Positions 1 through 4,200 of a stretch of 5,976 nt of DNA are shown piece by piece. The position numbers were made by a program, and so were the translations under genes. The stretch comes from Methanoregulaceae archaeon (GTDB lineage: Archaea; Halobacteriota; Methanomicrobia; Methanomicrobiales; Methanospirillaceae). The DNA lies in assembly GCA_013331215.1 (NCBI GenBank), contig DUGU01000084.1, positions 1 to 5,976 of the forward strand, in the 5' to 3' direction. The notes under the pieces are model-generated. The model searched no databases and was not told where the DNA came from. It worked only from the letters and a program-made list of their open reading frames with translations. Positions within the stretch are counted from its first letter, which is position 1. Each line of letters opens with the position of its first letter.

Positions 1-174
1 GCGCTCTGGCAGGCGCTCCCGCAGCGGATCCCGTTTGCTCAGTTCTCCGCGTCGCTCGCGGCCCTGGTCGACGCGGCGAAGGTGGGCATCGACGCCGTCG
101 GGAACGTCTGCTACGTCTATAACCCGGTACTGGCTCAGCGACTCAGGAGCCGGCCCGACCTCCGCATCCGCTGA
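1..174 (+). CDS. 3' end of a probable antitoxin/partner gene (partial)
   Basis: An open frame enters from the left edge and gives 57 C-terminal residues before TGA at 172-174. The visible part has an alternating hydrophobic helix (residues 11-27, around FAQFSASLAALVDAAKV), then a short beta-like stretch IDAVGNVCYVYNP and a basic tail ending RSRPDLRIR. The pattern of a Lys/Ile-rich strand, a Gly turn, an aromatic strand with YNP, and an RPDLR tail is one I associate with small proteins encoded just upstream of RelE-like toxins in archaea. The toxin gene starts 12 bases downstream, which is typical antitoxin-toxin spacing and supports co-transcription. I infer an antitoxin that neutralises the toxin and represses the operon. 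No DNA-binding domain is visible because the N-terminus lies outside the window. The reading frame is well supported; the antitoxin role is moderate. Confidence 0.55.
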   Translation, partial: ALWQALPQRIPFAQFSASLAALVDAAKVGIDAVGNVCYVYNPVLAQRLRSRPDLRIR

Positions 175-186
175 TCCGTCGGCGCG

Positions 187-525
187 ATGAAGGCCACGGT
201 CTATTTTATCGACGACAAAGTGCATGCTGCGTACCGCAAGATCGCCGAGTCCCGACGATCGGAAGATCGGGAGCTGGTCGCGATGCTCGGCCGGGCCTTC
301 GATGCGATCGAGCGGAACGCCTTTGCCGGAACGCAGATTCCGAAGCGGTTGATACCCCGCGAGTACCACCAGCGATACGATCCGATCGCCGCGCTCTGGA
401 AGGTCGACATGGCCGGAGGATGGCGACTTATCTACATGGTGGCCGGCGACGTGGACGGAACGGTCCAGGTAGGTATTATTGAGTGGTTCGACCACGGCGA
501 GTATGAGCGGCGGTTCGGGTATTGA
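187..525 (+). CDS. RelE/ParE-fold toxin of an archaeal type II toxin-antitoxin system
   Basis: The protein has 112 residues, a normal length for RelE-fold toxins. Residues 1-45 are mostly helical, followed by the family-like core: IPKRLIPREY (51-60), LWKVDM (70-75), the strand GWRLIYMV (78-85), a strand at 93-99, and the ending EWFDHGEYERRFGY (99-112). The WRLIY strand and the C-terminal His103/Tyr106/Arg108-109/Tyr112 cluster sit where RelE-type ribosome-dependent mRNA interferases keep substrate-contacting basic and aromatic residues. Likely role: a cytoplasmic toxin that inhibits translation by cutting mRNA in the ribosome. RelE-fold relatives such as ParE poison gyrase instead, so the target is inferred. 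The ATG at 187 has no clear Shine-Dalgarno sequence, which fits translational coupling to the upstream gene ending at 174. The last codons overlap a small ORF starting at 503. Confidence 0.85.
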   Translation: MKATVYFIDDKVHAAYRKIAESRRSEDRELVAMLGRAFDAIERNAFAGTQIPKRLIPREYHQRYDPIAALWKVDMAGGWRLIYMVAGDVDGTVQVGIIEWFDHGEYERRFGY

Positions 526-646
526 CCGGCCGCAATACAGAGGCTGCCTCCGTCGCTGGGGCGTCACTCCGGGGGGACTCGCGGAGCTCAAGGCAGATTT
601 GATCGAGATTCGTGCGCTGCGAGCTCGACTTCGAAAAAAGGGATGA
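503..646 (+). CDS. Small 47-residue basic hypothetical protein overlapping the toxin gene
   Basis: An ATG at 503 lies inside the last codons of the toxin gene (23-base overlap, different frame) and opens a 47-residue frame to TGA at 644-646. The product starts MSGGSGIDRPQYRGCLRRWG and ends in an amphipathic, strongly basic helix containing LAELKADLIEIRALRARLRKKG in two segments (residues 26-47). Leu/Ile/Ala spacing in the helix would suit a short coiled coil or a nucleic-acid contact. The overlap suggests translational coupling. No family is recognised. It could be a second partner of the toxin, an unrelated small protein, or a chance frame. A GC-rich third codon position through most of its length favours coding. 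Confidence 0.42.
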   Translation: MSGGSGIDRPQYRGCLRRWGVTPGGLAELKADLIEIRALRARLRKKG

Positions 647-693
647 GGACAGTATCCTAGATCTGTACCTCAAAGGGAGATGTGGCCGTGTTT

Positions 694-729
694 TGTCCAA
701 ACTCTCTTTAGACATTCTCCTATTGGACA
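694..729. repeat. Inverted repeat TGTCCAA / TTGGACA
   Basis: Two perfect 7-base arms, TGTCCAA at 694-700 and TTGGACA at 723-729, are separated by 22 bases in the AT-richer gap ahead of the ribbon-helix-helix gene. The position upstream of the TATA-like element is suitable for an operator or an activator site. The 22-base spacer is long for a hairpin terminator, and there is no T-run directly after the second arm. Function is inferred. Confidence 0.45.
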
Positions 730-750
730 GTGGTCGATAATAGGTATACA
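719..750 (+). promoter_or_regulatory. Putative promoter and operator of the RHH/Sm-like operon
   Basis: TATA-like sequences GATAATAG (736-743) and GGTATACA (743-750) lie 17-31 bases ahead of the ATG at 767. This is the distance expected if transcription starts at or next to the start codon, giving a leaderless mRNA, which is common in archaea. An inverted repeat CCTATT (719-724) / AATAGG (739-744) overlaps the first TATA candidate, so a protein bound there would block TBP. Autorepression by the RHH protein encoded immediately downstream is the obvious model. No strong Shine-Dalgarno sequence precedes 767. The start point is inferred from spacing only. Confidence 0.45.
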
Positions 751-766
751 CGCACCTAAGTTTTAG

Positions 767-964
767 ATGAGATCTGTGTTGCGCTCGTCGACAACAGTCT
801 CGATACCAGCGAGCCTGAAAGAACGAGCGATTGAATTGAGGGTCCCGTTCAGCTCGACGTTGGCCGAGGCACTGACGGCGAAGATTGAAGACCTGGAGCG
901 GGACGCCGGCCAAAGCATCCCCGCACCAGGACCCACCATCGCGGTAACGAGGGGGGCATCCTAA
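767..964 (+). CDS. Ribbon-helix-helix (CopG/MetJ-like) DNA-binding protein
   Basis: The product has 65 residues. Residues 8-14 (STTVSIP) form the single beta-strand that in RHH dimers inserts into the major groove. Residues 15-24 (ASLKERAIEL) form helix A, PFSS is the turn, and residues 29-44 form helix B, with the Leu/Ala spacing normal for the family. A short Pro-rich tail follows (about 49-65). RHH proteins are dimeric cytoplasmic repressors or antitoxins; CopG-type members control plasmid copy number. This gene heads a compact operon: the next ORF begins at the base after its TAA. The 719-744 inverted repeat just upstream is a candidate autoregulatory site. ATG 767 was chosen over the in-frame GTG at 776 because it keeps the full basic N-terminal arm and fits leaderless transcription. 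An antitoxin role is possible, but no toxin-like gene follows. Confidence 0.7.
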   Translation: MRSVLRSSTTVSIPASLKERAIELRVPFSSTLAEALTAKIEDLERDAGQSIPAPGPTIAVTRGAS

Positions 965-1144
965 GTGTCGGCACCGGGTCCTGATAATCCCGCCGATACT
1001 TTCCAGCTGAGTCGCTCCGCCTTCAAGCTCCTGTCCAAGCCGGAGCAGCGAACTGTTGCCCGTCTCATCAGGGAAGGTCGGATCGAACTGGTCGATCGAC
1101 GGCCCCTGCGGCAGCAGGCTCGTGTGGAGGCGGTCGAGGCGTGA
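965..1144 (+). CDS. Small 59-residue hypothetical protein between RHH and Sm-like genes
   Basis: A GTG at 965 follows the RHH stop codon with no gap and opens a 59-codon frame ending at TGA 1142-1144. A purine-rich GAGGGGGG (949-956) stands about 8 bases ahead and can serve as the ribosome binding site. The TGA overlaps the GTG of the next gene (GTGA). Codon third positions are GC-rich like the neighbours. The protein has an N-terminal flexible part, then a helix-turn-helix-like stretch (residues 15-40, SRSAFKLLSKPEQRTVARLI) and a very basic end rich in Arg and Gln. It could be a nucleic-acid-binding accessory protein. No family is recognised. Confidence 0.6.
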   Translation: MSAPGPDNPADTFQLSRSAFKLLSKPEQRTVARLIREGRIELVDRRPLRQQARVEAVEA

Positions 1145-1485
1145 GCGAAAAGGGGGAGAATGCGCCTTTACCGACTCATTCTAGGACGTTACTTATAAAA
1201 TACCTTGCGGGTGGCGGACCGAACCTGCTTCGAGGCGAGCCCGTCGAGGTAGTCCGCCTGGACCGCTCGACCGTGGCCGGCCTCCTCGTCCTGACTGGGC
1301 CCGAGGGCGTGATCGTCGAGACCGGCGCCGATGAGATCGCCGCGATCCCGCTCCGCGACGTCCGGACCGTCCGCCGTCCCCGTACCCCGACTCCGTGGCC
1401 TACGCGGCTCTGTGTGACCGACTGCAGCGCGTGCGGAGCAATCACCCTCTGCCGCTCGACGCGCGATCGCAGGATCACGGCATGA
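1141..1485 (+). CDS. Sm-like (divergent) protein with a four-cysteine C-terminal tail
   Basis: The product has 114 residues. After a polar N-terminus, residues 16-24 (TLLIKYLAG) resemble the N-terminal helix of Sm/Hfq folds. A compact run of five predicted strands follows: 34-40 (PVEVVRL), 44-51 (TVAGLLVL), 56-61 (GVIVET), 65-69 and 73-77 (DVRTV). This matches the size and strand order of an Sm-like barrel. Similarity to classical Sm motifs is weak, so the assignment rests on pattern and on the Hfq-like neighbour. The tail (80-114) is Pro/Arg-rich and contains Cys91, Cys95, Cys98 and Cys104 in C-x3-C-x2-C-x5-C spacing, a possible metal site. The start GTG 1141 overlaps the previous stop by four bases, with GGAGG at 1126-1130 as ribosome binding site. 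The end overlaps the next ATG (ATGA). Function is unknown; RNA or DNA binding in a ring is inferred. Confidence 0.62.
   Translation: MSEKGENAPLPTHSRTLLIKYLAGGGPNLLRGEPVEVVRLDRSTVAGLLVLTGPEGVIVETGADEIAAIPLRDVRTVRRPRTPTPWPTRLCVTDCSACGAITLCRSTRDRRITA
1192..1201 (+). promoter_or_regulatory. Possible internal TATA box within the first Sm-like gene
   Basis: CTTATAAAAT stands out as AT-rich in a GC-rich coding region and matches the archaeal box A pattern well. A start about 25 bases downstream would leave the Sm-like genes from 1482 onward transcribable separately from the RHH gene. The same bases encode Leu-Ile-Lys-Tyr in a plausible position of the Sm-like protein, so they may be only coding sequence. 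Confidence 0.25.
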
Positions 1486-1754
1486 CGGCCGATGACCAGG
1501 GCCCCGCGGCGCCGAGCCCCGACACGAGGGCGAAGAGGCCGCCGGACTTCATCGCCCGGCTTCACCGGCAGAAGGTGACAGCCCACGTACCGGGGCAACC
1601 GGCCATCAACGGCACCCTGACCGGCTACACGCAGTATGAGCTCTTGATCACCGACGACCGCGGCAAAGACCATCTCGTCTTCAAGGGCGCGGGCCTGGTC
1701 CTCGACCTTCCGGACGGCTGGAGGCGCGAGGTCGAGCCCGGAGGCGAGGCATGA
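1482..1754 (+). CDS. Hfq/LSm-like RNA-binding protein
   Basis: The product has 90 residues. A disordered, Pro-rich N-terminus (1-21) precedes an Sm-like domain: helix DFIARLHRQKV (22-32), strands 32-36 and 42-48 (INGTLTG), 51-57 (QYELLIT), 64-68 (HLVFK) and 71-76. Aligned by eye with bacterial Hfq, GTLTGYTQYELLI corresponds to GQIESFDQFVILL, and HLVFKGAG corresponds to the Sm2 motif YKHAI, so this is the clearest Sm domain in the window. The Hfq His of YKHA is replaced by Gly69 (FKGA), which would alter the proximal uridine-binding pocket. Known Hfq/LSm proteins form six- or seven-membered RNA-binding rings. ATG 1482 was chosen because it overlaps the preceding TGA (ATGA), as in the rest of the operon; an in-frame GTG at 1395 would add 29 residues overlapping the upstream gene. 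The stop overlaps the next ATG (ATGA). Confidence 0.75.
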   Translation: MTADDQGPAAPSPDTRAKRPPDFIARLHRQKVTAHVPGQPAINGTLTGYTQYELLITDDRGKDHLVFKGAGLVLDLPDGWRREVEPGGEA

Positions 1755-1978
1755 ACCACGAGGACCGGGCCGAGGCCGCGACACCGCTCATCGGCCGGCA
1801 CATCGGCGAGCGGGTCCGGGTCCGGCTCATGCCGTTCGGGTCGATCGTCGGGGTGGTCCTCGGCGCCGATGAGACCGCACTCGTGATCCTCGTCGGCGAC
1901 GGCACGACCGCGACGATCCCGATCGGCGCGATCCAATCCGTCCGCCCAAAAGCCGCGTGGGCCGCGGGGGGATCTTGA
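1751..1978 (+). CDS. Minimal Sm-like barrel protein
   Basis: The product has 75 residues and is almost entirely one small beta domain. A short helix TPLIGRHIG (11-19) is followed by strands 20-26 (ERVRVRL), 30-37 (GSIVGVVL), 42-48 (TALVILV), 52-56 and 60-64 (AIQSV). The order helix, VxV strand, G-x-V-x-G-x-V strand, turn, hydrophobic strand, Gly turn, IP-x-x-I-x-x-V follows the Sm1/Sm2 layout and resembles the protein encoded at 1141. The usual conserved Asp/Asn RNA-binding residues are not evident, so RNA binding is not certain. The ATG overlaps the preceding stop (ATGA), with GGAGG (1740-1744) six bases ahead. The TGA shares its last base with the next ATG (TGATG). Alternatives are another SH3-like barrel or a small adaptor. 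Confidence 0.68.
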   Translation: MNHEDRAEAATPLIGRHIGERVRVRLMPFGSIVGVVLGADETALVILVGDGTTATIPIGAIQSVRPKAAWAAGGS

Positions 1979-2574
1979 TGCCGCGGCAACCGTCGAGGCA
2001 CCGCGATCCGATCGTCCGCGCCTGCCACGACGGGTTCGGGCGAGAGGCCAGGATCTGCATGAAGGACGGCTCTTTCATCGACGGGCGGATCAGCGTCCAC
2101 GCGGGACATGGGCATGTCTTCGTAGACCCGCCCGGTTCTCTTGTTCCGGTGCGCCTCCGCTATGACGAGATCGCGACCGTCGAGCTGATCCCCGAGGCAT
2201 CCGATCCGGAGCGCCTGGCCCCGACCAGGGCAGAGGGGGCCCCGGCATGGCAGCGGCCGCCGTCGAAGCATCCCAACCCCGTGATCCGGGCTCTCCGCGG
2301 CGCGCATAGGCGGTATGCCATGATCCGCCTGAAGGATGGCTCGACCTTCGCCGCGTGGGTTCTCAGTTCGGGCGATGGTCTCGCCTGTGTGGAGCCGTAC
2401 GCCGGGGATCGGTGCCGGATCTACAGATACGAGGAGATCGAGGCAGTCGAACAGATCCCGGGGCACCCCGATCAGAGTCTCAGGTGCCGCATGCTCGAGG
2501 CACACCGCGCGGCAGTCCGCGAGGGGGTGGCCGCGGAATCGGCAGCGGTCCGGACGGAGCTGTCATGGTCCTGA
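1978..2574 (+). CDS. Tandem two-domain Sm-like protein
   Basis: The product has 198 residues and contains an obvious internal duplication. Repeat 1 (about 8-76) and repeat 2 (about 98-165) share H-x-[DN]-P-[IV]-[VI]-R-A at the start, K-D-G-S-x-F in the middle (29-33 and 119-124) and R-Y-[DE]-E-I-x-[TA]-V-E-x-I-P at the end (61-72, 150-161). Each repeat has the helix plus five-strand size of an Sm-like domain, with KDG standing where Sm proteins carry the L3 turn and [DE]-E-I-x-x-V matching the last strand. A Pro-rich linker (77-97) separates them, and a helical tail follows (166-198). The start ATG 1978 overlaps the previous TGA by one base, with a G-rich stretch (1966-1971) as ribosome binding site; an upstream in-frame GTG at 1957 would overlap the previous gene more. 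The fold is inferred; the duplication is visible directly. Confidence 0.7.
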   Translation: MPRQPSRHRDPIVRACHDGFGREARICMKDGSFIDGRISVHAGHGHVFVDPPGSLVPVRLRYDEIATVELIPEASDPERLAPTRAEGAPAWQRPPSKHPNPVIRALRGAHRRYAMIRLKDGSTFAAWVLSSGDGLACVEPYAGDRCRIYRYEEIEAVEQIPGHPDQSLRCRMLEAHRAAVREGVAAESAAVRTELSWS

Positions 2575-2587
2575 CGCAAGGGGGCGC

Positions 2588-3652
2588 GTGACCGCGACCG
2601 ACGAGGACCTGCGCGAGGCCGCGACCGCACTCGAGGCCCTGAAGGCCTCGGGCGTGAGAGTCAAGAGGGGCACCACGGCCCGGACCGGCCGGCCGCCGAA
2701 CCTCCCCCGGTACACCGGGCCGCTCCCGAGGACGGTCGAGGAGGGGGACGCCCTGATCAAAGAGCTCGGGCGGACCTATTCGGGCCTCCCGGATGAGGCG
2801 ACCGCCGCGATCATGCACCTCCGGGGCGATGCCGATCGCTTCACAGGCGAGGAGGGGCCGGCCGTATTCGAGGGCCAGGCCCCCGGGATCCCGGACGGCG
2901 AGGACCTCGAGCACGACCAGGCCGAGGCCTCGACGGCAGCGGCCGAAGGGCACGGAGGCCACGGCCCCGAAGGGGCACTGGCACGTCTCGCGTGCCAAAG
3001 TGTGCCTGAACAGGACGGCCCCGATCAGAGCGGAGCGATCCTGGACGTGGGACAAAGCGGGACACCGGGGGACAGCGACGATCCGAGCGGAGCGATCCGG
3101 ATCGCGGATCAAAGCGGATCGCCGCGGACCGCGGATCAGTCCGAGTCGGTCCCCGGTCCGGACCAGGAAGAGGCCGCGAGCACGCCGACCGCGGCGCCGG
3201 CAGGCCTCGAGGATGACCAGGCCGAACCCGTCCGCGAGCCGGCCGGCGAGGGGTTCGACCCGATCCGGCTCTTTGGTGATGTCGAGATGCGGGTATGGCC
3301 CGAGGACCGCGGCCGGTTCCCGATCGAGTTCCTCCGGGGCGGGAAACGGGTAGGGGACCTGTTCGAGACGAAAGGCGAACCGTGGCTTAACGAGCGGTTG
3401 CAGGACCGGATCGCGGCCGCCCTTAACCGGGCCCTCGACGAGGATGCCCGCAAACCGGAGTTCGCCCGGGCAAAGGTCCGGACCGCCTTCGACGAGATCC
3501 GCAAAACGATCGAAGAGAACCCCAAGAAAAAAAGCGCACTGACCTCGAAACCCGTTCGAGTGGTCCTGAAGAAAACCCGGTCCGTGGACGTTTACCCGTC
3601 GAAGGAGCCGAAGGGACCCTCTTCGAGGTGGGCCTCGGCGATCGGACGCTGA
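2588..3652 (+). CDS. Large acidic-linker protein, possible replication/partition factor (N-terminal part before frameshift)
   Basis: From GTG 2588 the frame encodes 354 residues. GGGGG (2580-2584) precedes the start, and no in-frame start lies between 2588 and well inside the previous gene. Residues 1-30 form a helix, 33-46 are Pro/Arg-rich (RTGRPPNLPRYTG), and 50-82 look like a small helical domain. Residues 88-222 are low-complexity, acidic and Gln/Ser/Gly-rich, with a nine-residue repeat (146-190). From F223 a structured domain begins: FDPIRLFGDVEMRVWP, then helices rich in Arg/Glu (258-314). A strand-like VRVVLKKTRSVDVYPS (323-338) precedes an unusual tail to 354. The strand is plausibly completed by the -1 frame (see 3628), giving a joint protein of about 537 residues. 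No family is recognised. The position before the repeat region and helicase suggests DNA binding or initiation, by inference only. Confidence 0.7.
   Translation: MTATDEDLREAATALEALKASGVRVKRGTTARTGRPPNLPRYTGPLPRTVEEGDALIKELGRTYSGLPDEATAAIMHLRGDADRFTGEEGPAVFEGQAPGIPDGEDLEHDQAEASTAAAEGHGGHGPEGALARLACQSVPEQDGPDQSGAILDVGQSGTPGDSDDPSGAIRIADQSGSPRTADQSESVPGPDQEEAASTPTAAPAGLEDDQAEPVREPAGEGFDPIRLFGDVEMRVWPEDRGRFPIEFLRGGKRVGDLFETKGEPWLNERLQDRIAAALNRALDEDARKPEFARAKVRTAFDEIRKTIEENPKKKSALTSKPVRVVLKKTRSVDVYPSKEPKGPSSRWASAIGR
3023..3160 (+). repeat. Degenerate 27-30 base tandem repeat coding a nine-residue repeat
   Basis: Five units code for [DG]-[QP]-S-[GE] at residues 146, 155, 165, 174 and 183 of the 2588 protein, spaced 9 or 10 residues. 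At DNA level GATCAGAGCGGAGCGATCC (3023-3041) and GATCCGAGCGGAGCGATCC (3080-3098) differ at two of 19 positions, with shorter relatives at 3050 and 3107. The units lie in the acidic linker and look like decayed tandem duplications. Confidence 0.7.
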
Positions 3653-4200
3653 CGGTAACCGCGGCCGAGATGGGGGGCATGGATGGGCGGTTCCTCAATA
3701 CAGCCTGGATGTCCATGTTTTTCGAACCCCTCAATGCAACCGGCCGCGACTGGATGAAAATTCAGGCGTTTTGGTCCGATCCCGCGCTCCGGGGTATCCA
3801 CGAGACCGAAGAGATCACAGAGGCCGAGAGCATTATCGAACGGCTCCGGGCCCATCTCGGGGAGGTAACGATGGTTGCTACATCCAAGGAGATGACCACC
3901 GATCAGTATGGGTGGCTGGATGGCGCCGGCCGGGTATGGGTCCGCAACAGTCTGATCGCCCGATTCATAGACCAGGGCCTGAAGCGACCGGCCGGCTATT
4001 CCTCGGCCCTGTCCAAGCTCCTCCGGACTGCCGGACACATGCCGGCGCCGAGCAAGAAGATGCGGGTCGGGAAATCCTCGCATCTCGTTTGGGTGTGGGG
4101 GTTCAATCGAAAGTTCGCATGGGGCGAAGCGGTCCCGACTCCCGCCCCTCTGTCCGTTCTCGATGGGGTCGAGGCCGCGCACAGGAGGGGAGGGGAGTGA
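3628..4200 (+). CDS. Winged-helix-like C-terminal part of the 2588 protein, read in the -1 frame
   Basis: The frame stays open well upstream of 3628 (at least to 3463) but has no ATG, GTG or TTG start before GTG 3628, and no Shine-Dalgarno sequence stands at a usable distance. Reading it back to 3601 gives EGAEGTLFEVGLGDRTLTVT, which continues naturally from VVLKKTRSVDVYPS in the 2588 frame. I therefore treat it as the rest of that protein. Residues counted from 3628: 1-20 complete a beta domain, about 24-70 form helices with Trp/Phe (FWSDPALRG), and 92-155 look like a winged helix (QYGWLDGAGRVWVRNSLIARF, then SSALSKLL, then VWVWGF). Similar C-terminal winged-helix segments occur in replication proteins of archaeal elements, so DNA binding is likely. 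Independent translation from GTG 3628, ATG 3670 or ATG 3679 is the alternative. Confidence 0.6.
   Translation: MGLGDRTLTVTAAEMGGMDGRFLNTAWMSMFFEPLNATGRDWMKIQAFWSDPALRGIHETEEITEAESIIERLRAHLGEVTMVATSKEMTTDQYGWLDGAGRVWVRNSLIARFIDQGLKRPAGYSSALSKLLRTAGHMPAPSKKMRVGKSSHLVWVWGFNRKFAWGEAVPTPAPLSVLDGVEAAHRRGGE

Noticed and set aside
476..913. Minus-strand open frame of 145 codons opposite the toxin end and RHH gene
   Set aside because: It spans the promoter region and two better-supported plus-strand genes; its product is compositionally odd and matches nothing recognisable.
1395..1481. Upstream GTG start extending the Hfq-like protein by 29 residues
   Set aside because: It would overlap the previous gene deeply; ATG 1482 gives the four-base overlap used throughout the operon.
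1176..2505. Long minus-strand open frames opposite the Sm-like genes
   Set aside because: They mirror GC-rich codon structure of the plus strand, are Arg/Pro-rich, and lack start signals; the plus strand has coupled genes and clear domain patterns.
2336..2587. Upstream extension of the large protein into the 1978 gene
   Set aside because: The extension overlaps the second Sm-like repeat, which is well supported, and is Arg/Ser-rich; GTG 2588 with a G-rich leader is a natural start.
2706..2714. Extra CCCGGTACA copy (another at 4917-4925)
   Set aside because: Both are isolated and lie in coding sequence using the common CGG TAC codon pair, so they are probably chance and not part of the cluster.
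3527..3533. A7 tract as the frameshift site
   Set aside because: Shifting here would replace the strand VVLKKTRSVDVYPS with a poor sequence, and the bases are not phased as a perfect X-XXY-YYZ heptamer in the zero frame; kept only as a possibility.
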